From: Ramlibacter sp.
GTDB taxonomy: Bacteria; Pseudomonadota; Gammaproteobacteria; Burkholderiales; Burkholderiaceae_C
Assembly (NCBI GenBank): GCA_021156245.1
Contig: JAJNBO010000135.1
Location: 1-6,841, forward strand
Direction: 5' to 3'
DNA length: 6,841 nucleotides
The notes beneath the pieces are model-generated. The model saw only the letters and a program-made list of their open reading frames with translations. It did no database searches and was not told the DNA's origin. Below, piece after piece: positions 1 through 6,179 of this stretch (within the stretch, counting starts at the first letter, position 1; every line of letters begins with the position of its first letter). The position numbers and the translations under genes are program-made.

Positions 1-172
1 CTCCCTCAACCAGCCCCAAGCCGCCGACCGCATCGAGTCCGCGGTGAAGGACGTGCTGTCCCAGGGCCTGCGGACGGCGGACATCTTCTCCGAAGGCACC
101 CGCAAGGTCGGCACCCGTGAGATGGGTGACGCCGTCGTGGCCGCCATCACGAAGAAGACCACCAAGAGCTAG
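1..172 (+). CDS. leuB: 3-isopropylmalate dehydrogenase, C-terminal fragment (5' end outside window)
   Basis: The frame starting at base 2 gives 56 residues before the TAG at 170-172. They carry the family's C-terminal signature: an IESAV helix, then RTADIF, then a Gly-Thr-Arg-Lys-Val-Gly-Thr stretch and EMGDAV. In LeuB this region closes the NAD-binding domain. The enzyme oxidatively decarboxylates 3-isopropylmalate to 2-oxoisocaproate in cytosolic leucine synthesis. A short Lys/Thr-rich tail (KKTTKS) ends the protein. The catalytic and metal-binding residues lie upstream of the window and cannot be checked. Related beta-decarboxylating dehydrogenases (isocitrate, tartrate) share the fold, but the RTADI...VGT.EMGDAV combination and the adjacent asd favour LeuB. 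It is followed 76 bp later by asd on the same strand, so a shared transcript is plausible. Confidence 0.9.
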   Translation, partial: SLNQPQAADRIESAVKDVLSQGLRTADIFSEGTRKVGTREMGDAVVAAITKKTTKS

Positions 173-195
173 ACAAGCTCCGGTTCGTCGCGCCC

Positions 196-220
196 TTCCC
201 CGGCCGAACGAGCCGGGGGA
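196..220 (+). other. GC-rich stem-loop in the leuB-asd intergenic region
   Basis: CCCCGGC (198-204) pairs perfectly with GCCGGGG (212-218) around a 7-base loop. A G-T wobble and a T-A pair extend it to about 9 bp. No T-run follows, so it is not a canonical intrinsic terminator. It ends 14 bases before the asd Shine-Dalgarno sequence. It could be an mRNA-stabilising or partially attenuating hairpin between leuB and asd. Function is inferred only; hairpins this size also arise by chance in G+C-rich DNA. Confidence 0.4.
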
Positions 221-248
221 CACAGGATCCAACTGAAAGGGCGCCACG

Positions 249-1397
249 ATGAAACTCACGAACGGACAACAACCGCTGGTCGGCCTCGTCGGCTGGCGCG
301 GCATGGTCGGCTCGGTCCTGATGGACCGCATGCAGGCCGAAGGCGACTTCGGCCTGATCGAGCCCGTCTTCTTCTCCACTTCCAACGCCGGCGGCAAGGC
401 CCCGGCCCAGGCGAAGAACGAGAAGACGCTGAAGGACGCGTTCGACTTGGACGCCCTGAAGAAGTGCGACATCGTCATCACCGCGCAAGGCGGTGACTAC
501 ACCACCGAGGTCTTCCCCAAGCTGCGCGCGGCCGGCTGGAACGGCCACTGGATCGACGCCGCCTCCACGCTGCGCATGAAGGATGACGCGGTCATCATCC
601 TCGACCCCGTCAACCTGCCCGTCATCAAGAACGCGCTCGGCAAGGGCGGCCGCAACTGGATCGGCGGCAACTGCACCGTCAGCTGCATGCTGATGGGCGT
701 GGGCGCGCTGTACAAGGCGGGGCTGGTGGAGTGGATGACCAGCATGACGTACCAGGCGGCTTCGGGCGGCGGCGCCCAGCACATGCGCGAGCTGCTCACG
801 CAGTTCGGCACGCTGAACGCGGAAGTGCGCAGCCTGCTGGACGACCCCAAGTCCGCCATCCTCGAGATCGACCGCAAGGTGCTGGGCCGCCAGCAGTCCA
901 TGACCGGCGAAGAGACCGCCAACTTCGGCGTGCCCCTGGGCGGCTCGCTGATCCCCTGGATCGACAAGGACCTGGGCGGCGGCGTCTCGCGGGAAGAATG
1001 GAAGGCCGGCGCCGAGACCAACAAGATCCTGGGCCAGGGCGCGGGCTTCGGCACCGCCGCCGTGCCGGTCGACGGTTTCTGCGTGCGCGTGGGCGCCATG
1101 CGTTGCCACAGCCAGGCCCTCACCTTCAAGCTGAAGAAGGACGTGCCGCTGGCCGACATCGAGGCCATGATCGCCGCCGACAACCCGTGGGCGAAGGTCG
1201 TGCCGAACACGCGAGAGGCGACGCTGCAGGCCCTCACGCCCGTTGCGGTCACCGGCACGATGGACGTGCCGGTCGGCCGCATCCGCAAGCTGGCGATGGG
1301 CCCCGAGTACGTGGGCGCCTTCACCATCGGCGACCAGTTGCTCTGGGGCGCCGCGGAGCCCTTGCGCCGCATGCTGCGAATCCTGCTCGAAGCCTGA
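249..1397 (+). CDS. asd: Aspartate-semialdehyde dehydrogenase (NADP-dependent)
   Basis: The 382-residue product reduces L-aspartyl-4-phosphate to aspartate 4-semialdehyde in the cytosol. This is the branch point to lysine/diaminopimelate, threonine and methionine, so it also feeds peptidoglycan. A GWRGMVGS nucleotide-binding loop (GxxGxxG, residues 12-21) opens the protein after a short 9-residue lead. The catalytic cysteine sits in GGNCTVS (Cys142). Substrate-binding and acid/base residues are visible as Glu256 in AETNKIL, Arg280 in CVRVG and His287 in [21 protein letters not shown] and the C-terminal [17 protein letters not shown] match the Gram-negative Asd subgroup closely along the full length. 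The ATG at 249 is chosen because GAAAGG (235-240) lies 8 bases upstream and the conserved Rossmann strand follows almost at once. No truncation or missing key residue is seen. It lies 76 bp after leuB and 142 bp before the preferred fimV start. Confidence 0.97.
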   Translation: MKLTNGQQPLVGLVGWRGMVGSVLMDRMQAEGDFGLIEPVFFSTSNAGGKAPAQAKNEKTLKDAFDLDALKKCDIVITAQGGDYTTEVFPKLRAAGWNGHWIDAASTLRMKDDAVIILDPVNLPVIKNALGKGGRNWIGGNCTVSCMLMGVGALYKAGLVEWMTSMTYQAASGGGAQHMRELLTQFGTLNAEVRSLLDDPKSAILEIDRKVLGRQQSMTGEETANFGVPLGGSLIPWIDKDLGGGVSREEWKAGAETNKILGQGAGFGTAAVPVDGFCVRVGAMRCHSQALTFKLKKDVPLADIEAMIAADNPWAKVVPNTREATLQALTPVAVTGTMDVPVGRIRKLAMGPEYVGAFTIGDQLLWGAAEPLRRMLRILLEA

Positions 1398-1438
1398 GAT
1401 CGTTGCAGCGCGACAACAAGAGAGACGGCCACACGGTG

Positions 1439-1455
1439 CGCGCAGGTGCTGCGCG
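1439..1455 (+). other. Small hairpin between asd and fimV
   Basis: CGCGCA (1439-1444) and TGCGCG (1450-1455) form a perfect 6-bp stem with a 5-base loop, 41 bases after the asd stop. There is no T-tract downstream, so it is not a classical terminator. It could be a 3' end structure for the asd mRNA or part of a Rho-dependent end. Evidence is structural only. Confidence 0.3.
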
Positions 1456-1476
1456 GACGTTAAGAGGTGTCTCAGC

Positions 1477-1505
1477 TTGTCAGCCTATGTCGTTGCTGTT
1501 ATGGT
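1477..1505 (+). promoter_or_regulatory. Candidate sigma70 promoter for fimV (extended -10)
   Basis: TTGTCA (1477-1482, 5 of 6 to the -35 consensus) is followed after exactly 17 bases by TATGGT (1500-1505, 4 of 6 to the -10 consensus). A TGn extended -10 element (TGT, 1497-1499) sits directly before it. The surrounding 1470-1530 stretch is visibly richer in A/T than the rest of the window. Initiation would fall near 1511-1513, giving a leader of roughly 28 bases to the ATG at 1540. The promoter lies outside asd and directly before fimV, so it would let fimV and downstream genes be expressed independently of the amino-acid genes upstream. It is a consensus match only. Confidence 0.5.
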
Positions 1506-1539
1506 CCTTTTTCGAATTAAGCCTCAGGCGATGGGCCGC

Positions 1540-4494
1540 ATGAAGAGAACAAGACTGCCTTCGAAACGAGCAGTGGGGACGACGACATCGAGGAGCTTGC
1601 CGAAGCTGCGTCTGTCCACGCTGGCGCTCGCGGCGGCTGTCACTTTCGGTTTCGCGACCCCTGACGCGCTCGCCCTTGCACTCGGTCGCGTGACCGTGCA
1701 ATCGGCGCTCGGCGAGCCGCTGCGCGCCGAAATCGACGTGCCGCAGATCACCCCCGAGGAGGTGTCGTCGCTGCGCGCCAACATCGCGGAGCCGCCCATC
1801 TTCCGCGAAAAGGGACTGGACTACAGCCAGGCGCTGTCCGGCGTGACCATCACGCTGCAGCGCCGCGCCAACGGCAGCTACTTCCTGCAGCTGTCCAGCG
1901 ACCGCCCGGTGAACGACCCGTTCGTGGACGTGATCCTCGACGCCACTTGGCAGTCGGGCCGCGTGCAGCGCGACTTCACCATGCTGTTCGACCCGCCGGC
2001 CGGTCGGCAGGCCGCGCCCGCCGCCCCGCTTTCCGCGCAGGTCACGCCCGCCGCTCCGGCACCGGCGCCCGCGCAGGGCACGACGCCTGCACCGGCCGCT
2101 GCTGCCCCGGCGCCCGCGCCGCGTGCGGCCACTGCTCCGTCTACCGGCGGCGCGGCCACCGCTCGCGCGCCCGCTCCTGCTGCGTCTCCATCTCCATCTC
2201 CATCTCCCTCTCCCGCACCGGCGCCCGCTCGCGCCGCTGCTCCGGCGCTGACCGGCGAATCCAGCGGCAAGCGCGTCACCGTGCAGAGCGGCGACACCGC
2301 CGGCAAGCTGGCCTCCGCCAGCAAGCCGGCCAGCGTTTCGCTGGACCAGATGCTCGTGGCGATGCTGCGCGCCAATCCGGACGCCTTCATCGACGGCAAC
2401 GTCAACCGGCTGAAGTCCGGCGCCGTGCTGGACATCCCCTCCGGCGAACAGGCCAGCGGCATCGCGCCCGACGAAGCCCGGCAGACGGTCGTGGCCCAGA
2501 GCCGCGACTTCAACGAATTCCGTCGCCGCCTGGCCGAAGGCGTGCCCGGCACTGCCGCGCCCAGCGCCAGCCGCCAGGCCTCCGGCACCGTGCAGGCGCA
2601 GGTGGAAGACCGGAAAGCCTCCACCGCCAGCCCCGACAAGCTGACGCTGTCCAAGGGCGCCGTGCAGGGCAAGCCGTCCACGGCGGACCAGATCGCCCGC
2701 CAGCGCTCGAGCCAGGACGCGGCCGCGCGCGTGGCGGAGTTGAACAAGAACATCGCGGACCTGAACAAGCTGGCCGGCACGCCCGCCGGTGCCGGGTCCG
2801 GCACGGGCAGCGGTACGGGCACGCGTCCGGCCGCCGGCGTCACCGCGCCGCCCGGCGTCACCGCCCCCGCCGCCACGGCTCCGGCCACGGCATCGGCGCG
2901 CGCCGCATCCGCAGCCGTGCCGGCCGCCGTGACCGCCGCGCCGGCTCCCGCGCCCGCGGCGACGCCGGCTCCCGCACCGGCGCCCGTCGCCACCGCACCG
3001 GCGCCCGCCGCAGCGGCATCCGCTCCGGCCGCTCCTGCGCCGGCTGCAGCCGCTCCGACCCCCGCACCTGCACCGACCGTGGCCGCAACCACGCCGGCTG
3101 CCGCCACTCCCGACAGCCCGGCCTCCGCGGCGATGGCCGCCACGCCGGTCGCCAACCCCGCGCAAGCCGGGACGAGCGCTCCCGTGGTAGCCGCCAAGCC
3201 GGCCGCCCCCAAGCCCGCGCCGGCCGCGATGCCGCCGGAGCCGAGCATCCTGGACGACGTGCTCGAGAACCCGCTGATCCCGGCGCTGGCGATCGGCTTG
3301 CTGATCGTGCTGGCCGGCTTCGGCTTCTACAAGTTCCGCGAGAAGCGCAAGACCGCCTCGGTCGACAGCTCCTTCCTCGAAAGCCGCCTGCAGCCCGACT
3401 CCTTCTTCGGCGCCAGCGGCGGCCAGCGCATCGACACCGCGGAGACGAACAATCCGACCGGCTCCTCGATGGTCTATTCGCCCAGCCAGCTGGATGCAGC
3501 GGGCGACGTCGACCCGGTCGCCGAAGCCGACGTGTACCTTGCCTACGGCCGCGACCTGCAGGCCGAGGAAATCCTCAAGGAAGCCCTGCGCATCAACCCG
3601 CAGCGCGTGGCCATCCACGGCAAGCTGCTCGAGATCTACGCCAAGCGACGCGACGCGAAGGCCTTCGAAGTGGTCGCCGCCGAGGCCTACACCCTCACGC
3701 AAGGCTCCGGCCCCGAGTGGGAACACATCTGCGAACTCGGTCGCGAGCTCGACGCCTCGAACCCGATGTACCGCCCAGGCGGGCAGCCCGTGGCCGGTGC
3801 GGCGGCAGCGGCGGCCGCGGCCACCGCCACCAGCTTCAACGCCACCCGGCCGATCCAGGCGCAGCCTGCGGCCGCGTCGGATATCGACCTCGACCTGGAT
3901 TTCTCGCTGGGTGACGAGCCGGAGACGGTGGCGCCCGCCGCCCCGCCGGTCGTGATGCCGCCGTCCGGCCGCCCGCCTGCGGCAGCCGCGCCCGCGCCCA
4001 TGGACTTCTCCGCCGCGCCGAGCCTGGAACTGCCGGCTTCGCACCAGGCGACGCAGCCTGTGCGGCTGGAGACGCCCGACCTGACGCTCAACGAGAACAG
4101 CCTCAACTTCGACCTGCCGCCGCCCGCGGCGGCACCGACGGCACAGGCAGCGCCCGCACCGGCCGCCGCGCCGAAGGGGGACATGCTGGAGTTCGACCTG
4201 GGCGGCCTGTCGCTGGACCTGCCTCCGAGCGCACCCGCTCCCGCCCCCAGCCCGGCCCCCGTGGCTGCCGCTGCACCGTCCATGACCCTGGATCCGCTGC
4301 CCGCCGTCGGTGGCTCGGACACGGACCTGGCCGACGCCGGCGACAGCCCGCTGGCGACCAAGCTGTCGCTCGCCGAGGAGTTCAACGCCATCGGCGACAC
4401 CGACGGCGCGCGCAGCCTGGCCGAGGAAGTGCTGGCCGAAGCGTCGGGCGACCTGAAGTCGCGCGCCCAGCGCCTGCTGGCCGAAATCGGCTGA
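1540..4494 (+). CDS. fimV: FimV-family LysM/TPR inner-membrane hub protein
   Basis: The predicted protein has 984 residues. FimV/TspA-family proteins organise the cell pole and support type IV pilus assembly, twitching and type II secretion; that role is family knowledge. Order of parts: a long basic N-region and hydrophobic core (about 20-45) form a signal peptide, probably cut after ALA near 45. The conserved periplasmic FimV domain (about 46-153) begins LALGRVTVQSALGEPL. A Pro/Ala linker (154-235) contains an SP repeat. A LysM-like peptidoglycan-binding domain (about 244-300) is followed by conserved sequence to about 335 and a short heptad-like helix (385-412). A second, longer Pro/Ala linker spans 413-567. 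One membrane helix (about 578-597) is followed by a basic FREKRK stop-transfer. The cytoplasmic part has a TPR-type segment (655-740), acidic DIDLDLDF and LEFDLGGLSLDL motifs, and the C-terminal FimV motif (937-984, LSLAEEFNAIGDTDGARSLAEEVL). The only cysteine is Cys731. The frame is open upstream into asd; ATGs at 1501 and 1531 are alternatives. 1540 is preferred because 1501 overlaps the candidate -10 element and CAGG (1525-1528) is better spaced for 1540. The Shine-Dalgarno sequence is weak. Confidence 0.93.
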   Translation: MKRTRLPSKRAVGTTTSRSLPKLRLSTLALAAAVTFGFATPDALALALGRVTVQSALGEPLRAEIDVPQITPEEVSSLRANIAEPPIFREKGLDYSQALSGVTITLQRRANGSYFLQLSSDRPVNDPFVDVILDATWQSGRVQRDFTMLFDPPAGRQAAPAAPLSAQVTPAAPAPAPAQGTTPAPAAAAPAPAPRAATAPSTGGAATARAPAPAASPSPSPSPSPAPAPARAAAPALTGESSGKRVTVQSGDTAGKLASASKPASVSLDQMLVAMLRANPDAFIDGNVNRLKSGAVLDIPSGEQASGIAPDEARQTVVAQSRDFNEFRRRLAEGVPGTAAPSASRQASGTVQAQVEDRKASTASPDKLTLSKGAVQGKPSTADQIARQRSSQDAAARVAELNKNIADLNKLAGTPAGAGSGTGSGTGTRPAAGVTAPPGVTAPAATAPATASARAASAAVPAAVTAAPAPAPAATPAPAPAPVATAPAPAAAASAPAAPAPAAAAPTPAPAPTVAATTPAAATPDSPASAAMAATPVANPAQAGTSAPVVAAKPAAPKPAPAAMPPEPSILDDVLENPLIPALAIGLLIVLAGFGFYKFREKRKTASVDSSFLESRLQPDSFFGASGGQRIDTAETNNPTGSSMVYSPSQLDAAGDVDPVAEADVYLAYGRDLQAEEILKEALRINPQRVAIHGKLLEIYAKRRDAKAFEVVAAEAYTLTQGSGPEWEHICELGRELDASNPMYRPGGQPVAGAAAAAAAATATSFNATRPIQAQPAAASDIDLDLDFSLGDEPETVAPAAPPVVMPPSGRPPAAAAPAPMDFSAAPSLELPASHQATQPVRLETPDLTLNENSLNFDLPPPAAAPTAQAAPAPAAAPKGDMLEFDLGGLSLDLPPSAPAPAPSPAPVAAAAPSMTLDPLPAVGGSDTDLADAGDSPLATKLSLAEEFNAIGDTDGARSLAEEVLAEASGDLKSRAQRLLAEIG
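2059..3008 (+). repeat. Dispersed in-frame 14-mer encoding Ala-Pro linker
   Basis: The 14-mer gcaccggcgcccgc occurs at 2059-2072, 2215-2228 and 2995-3008, and with one mismatch at the last base at 2974-2987. All four copies are in the same reading phase of fimV and encode Ala-Pro-Ala-Pro. The copies fall in both Pro/Ala linkers. Codon bias plus a repetitive peptide explains much of it, but the exact identity over 14 bases also suggests slippage or recombination within the linkers. Confidence 0.55.
2185..2214 (+). repeat. Tandem hexanucleotide repeat inside fimV
   Basis: Five head-to-tail hexamers lie here: three tctcca copies followed by two tctccc copies. They encode SPSPSPSPSP, residues 216-225 of FimV, in the linker between the N-terminal conserved domain and LysM. 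The unit is a multiple of three, so copy-number changes would lengthen or shorten the linker without a frameshift. The use of TCT codons contrasts with the G/C-ending codons around it, as expected for an array grown by slippage. Confidence 0.85.
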
Positions 4495-4509
4495 CGAGGG
4501 TTGGGAACG

Positions 4510-4526
4510 CCCGCCCCGTAGGCGGG
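4510..4526 (+). other. Stem-loop 1 downstream of fimV (REP-like)
   Basis: CCCGCC (4510-4515) pairs with GGCGGG (4521-4526) around CCGTA, 15 bases after the fimV stop. The flank ...GGCGGGGGTGACG is reminiscent of the palindromic REP-type units common between genes in Burkholderiales. No T-tract follows. It may protect the 3' end of the fimV mRNA or reduce read-through to truA. The REP assignment is from memory of the general pattern and is uncertain. Confidence 0.4.
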
Positions 4527-4539
4527 GGTGACGCAGGAA

Positions 4540-4563
4540 CCCCAGCCCGCGCGAAAGCTGGGG
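4540..4563 (+). other. Stem-loop 2 upstream of truA (REP-like)
   Basis: CCCCAGC (4540-4546) pairs with GCTGGGG (4557-4563), a perfect 7-bp stem with a 10-base loop containing GCGCGAAA. It follows stem-loop 1 by 13 bases. Together the pair resembles a two-unit REP/BIME-like insertion filling most of the 106-bp fimV-truA gap. No T-run follows, so it is not a standard intrinsic terminator. Confidence 0.4.
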
Positions 4564-4600
4564 GCCGCTTCGCTCACCACCAGCCTACGAAAGCATCCCG

Positions 4601-5383
4601 GTGAGACTCGCCCTCGGCATCAGCTACAACGGACAGGCCTACGACGGCTGGCAGAGCCAGCCGTCCGGACGCACCGTGCAGGACCACCTCGAGTCCGCCC
4701 TCTCCCGCTTTGCCGCGCAACCCGTCACCACCGTCTGCGCCGGCCGCACCGACGCAGGCGTGCACGGCCTGATGCAGGTCGTCCACCTGGACACGCCGGT
4801 GCAGCGCGAAGACTTCTCCTGGGTGCGCGGGACCAACACCTTCCTGCCGCCCGACATCGCCGTGCAATGGGCGAAGCCGGTGCCCGATGCCTTCCATGCG
4901 CGCAACAGCGCTCGGGGCCGCCGGTATGCCTACGTGCTGCTGGAATCGCCGGTGCGGCCGAGCGTGGACGCCGGCCGCGTGGGCTGGGTCTTCCGCCCGC
5001 TCGATGGCGAGGCCATGCGTGAAGCCGCGTCGTACCTGGTGGGGGAGCACGACTTCACCTCCTTCCGCGCCTCGTCCTGCCAGTCCCCCACGCCCGTCAA
5101 GACGCTGGAGCCGGTGCGCATCAGCCGCAGTGGCGCCTACTGGCGATTCGAGTTCCAGGCCAATGCCTTCCTGCACCACATGATCCGCAACGTCATGGGA
5201 TGCCTGGTGTACGTCGGCCAGGGCGTGCATCCGCCGGCGTGGATGCGCGAAGTCCTGCAAGCACGCAGCCGCGACGCCGCCGCGCCCACTTTCTCCCCGG
5301 ACGGCTTGTATTTCATGGGACCGCTGTACGAGCCGCACTGGGGCTTGCCGAGCCAGGTGCCTGCGTATGATTGGTTGCCATGA
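4601..5383 (+). CDS. truA: tRNA pseudouridine(38-40) synthase TruA
   Basis: The 260-residue enzyme isomerises uridines 38-40 in the anticodon stem-loop of many tRNAs to pseudouridine, in the cytosol and without cofactor. The opening LALGISYNGQAYDGWQSQ is the family's N-terminal strand and loop. The catalytic aspartate is Asp51 in CAGRTDAGVHG. FHARNSARGRRYAY (98-111) carries the basic RNA-contacting stretch and the conserved active-site tyrosine. HDFTSFRASSCQS (150-162) and FLHHMIRNVMGCLVYVGQG (190-208) complete the expected motif set. Length is normal for bacterial TruA. The start is a GTG at 4601: GAAAG (4589-4593) sits 7 bases upstream, and the conserved strand begins at residue 2, leaving no room for a later start. 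It lies 106 bp after fimV and 55 bp before trpF, all in one direction, so read-through into trpF is likely. Confidence 0.96.
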   Translation: MRLALGISYNGQAYDGWQSQPSGRTVQDHLESALSRFAAQPVTTVCAGRTDAGVHGLMQVVHLDTPVQREDFSWVRGTNTFLPPDIAVQWAKPVPDAFHARNSARGRRYAYVLLESPVRPSVDAGRVGWVFRPLDGEAMREAASYLVGEHDFTSFRASSCQSPTPVKTLEPVRISRSGAYWRFEFQANAFLHHMIRNVMGCLVYVGQGVHPPAWMREVLQARSRDAAAPTFSPDGLYFMGPLYEPHWGLPSQVPAYDWLP

Positions 5384-5426
5384 GCCCGACGGTCCGCCCC
5401 AAGGCGAATACCGCAGTGCGCAGCAC

Positions 5427-5431
5427 GGAGG
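5427..5431 (+). promoter_or_regulatory. Strong ribosome binding site fixing the trpF start
   Basis: GGAGG lies 7 bases before the ATG at 5439. The frame is open back to an ATG at 5367 inside truA, but that earlier start has no comparable site and would add a non-conserved 24-residue lead. This site therefore decides for 5439. Confidence 0.85.
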
Positions 5432-5438
5432 TTTCCGA

Positions 5439-6179
5439 ATGACCGCGCAGCAGCAGCCCCTCGCCCATCGCACGCGGATCAAGATCTGCGGGCTGACGCG
5501 CGAGCAGGATGTCGAAGCGGCCGTCGAAGCAGGCGCCGACGCCGTGGGCTTCGTGCTGTACGCGAAGAGCCCGCGCTTCGTCAACGCCGCGCGCGCCGCG
5601 CAGCTGGCGCGGGTGCTGCCGCCCTTCGTCACGCCGGTGCTGCTGTTCGTCAACGAGCCCGTGGAGTCCGTGCGTGCCGCCTGCGACCTGGTGCCGGCGG
5701 CGATGCTCCAGTTCCACGGCGACGAAACGCCGGAGCAGTGCCGCGCGGCGAGCGGCGGCACCCGCCCCTACATGCGTGCCGCCCGCATCCCGCTGGACGA
5801 GGCGACCCCCTTCGACTTGGTAAGATTCGCCTCTGAGCATTCCCAGGCGAACGCCCTGCTCCTCGACGCCCACGTCGAGGGCTACGGCGGGGCCGGCAAG
5901 GCATTCCATTGGTCACGTCTTCCTCCAAGCGTCAACTGTCACGCCGTTTTGTCTGGTGGGCTCACACCTGCAAACGTGGGCGATGGCATCGTGCAGGTAC
6001 GGCCGCGTTTCCGGACGCTGGCCGTTGATGTGAGTTCCGGCGTCGAGGCCACCGCTACCGGAGGGGCCTTGCTGAAAGGCATCAAGGACGCCGGGAAGAT
6101 CAATCAGTTCGTCGCGGCCGTGCGCGCCGCGGACCAACTCCTCGCAAGGTCTCCCCATGTCTTCCTATCAGCAACCTGA
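5439..6179 (+). CDS. trpF: Phosphoribosylanthranilate isomerase
   Basis: The 246-residue single-domain TIM barrel catalyses the Amadori rearrangement of N-(5-phosphoribosyl)anthranilate to CdRP, the third step from chorismate to tryptophan. The general-base cysteine is Cys17 in RIKICGLT. The general-acid aspartate is Asp143 in [19 protein letters not shown] (37-48), QFHGDE (91-96), [10 protein letters not shown] (171-180) and VDVSSGVE (196-203) are the standard barrel and phosphate-binding motifs. It is stand-alone rather than fused to TrpC, the usual betaproteobacterial arrangement. The first 10 residues are a variable lead. The last residues overlap the start of trpB by 23 bp, and the AAGG used by trpB lies inside this gene, so translation of the two is probably coupled. 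By hand count the 3' half dips in G+C (about 57% over 5901-6000 against 74% over 5601-5700) without losing conserved motifs. Confidence 0.96.
   Translation: MTAQQQPLAHRTRIKICGLTREQDVEAAVEAGADAVGFVLYAKSPRFVNAARAAQLARVLPPFVTPVLLFVNEPVESVRAACDLVPAAMLQFHGDETPEQCRAASGGTRPYMRAARIPLDEATPFDLVRFASEHSQANALLLDAHVEGYGGAGKAFHWSRLPPSVNCHAVLSGGLTPANVGDGIVQVRPRFRTLAVDVSSGVEATATGGALLKGIKDAGKINQFVAAVRAADQLLARSPHVFLSAT
6146..6149 (+). promoter_or_regulatory. Ribosome binding site for trpB inside trpF
   Basis: AAGG lies 7 bases before the ATG at 6157, within the trpF coding sequence. It supports 6157 as the trpB start and places the initiation site under ribosomes finishing trpF, which suggests translational coupling. 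Confidence 0.65.

Noticed and set aside
1243..1539. Extending fimV upstream into asd, as the open frame allows
   Set aside because: The extra sequence is a shadow of asd codons and lies before the candidate promoter. A signal peptide appears only after the 1540 ATG.
731..1543. A 270-codon + strand frame overlapping asd and running into the fimV start
   Set aside because: The translation over asd is a frameshifted shadow (Arg/Gly/His-rich). The part past asd is too short and unconserved to be a gene, and asd is intact in its own frame.
1878..3248. A 456-codon Ala/Gly-rich minus-strand frame opposite the fimV linkers
   Set aside because: It is the antisense of Pro/Ala repeat codons, with no start signal or conserved motif. 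Composition artefact.
1947..3914. A 655-codon + strand frame overlapping fimV out of phase
   Set aside because: The product is an Arg-rich shadow with no motif, and the overlapping fimV frame is strongly supported.
1480..4044. An 854-codon open frame on the minus strand opposite fimV
   Set aside because: The translation is a low-complexity Arg/Gly-rich product with no recognisable domain. It mirrors the Pro/Ala-rich fimV codons and is expected from very high G+C. fimV on the + strand has clear conserved domains.
4510..4563. Intrinsic terminator between fimV and truA
   Set aside because: Stem-loops are present but neither is followed by a run of T residues, so only structural hairpins are reported.
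4528..5022. A 164-codon + strand frame starting in the fimV-truA gap
   Set aside because: From 4601 onward it is an out-of-frame shadow of truA with no conserved features, and its start overlaps the hairpin region.
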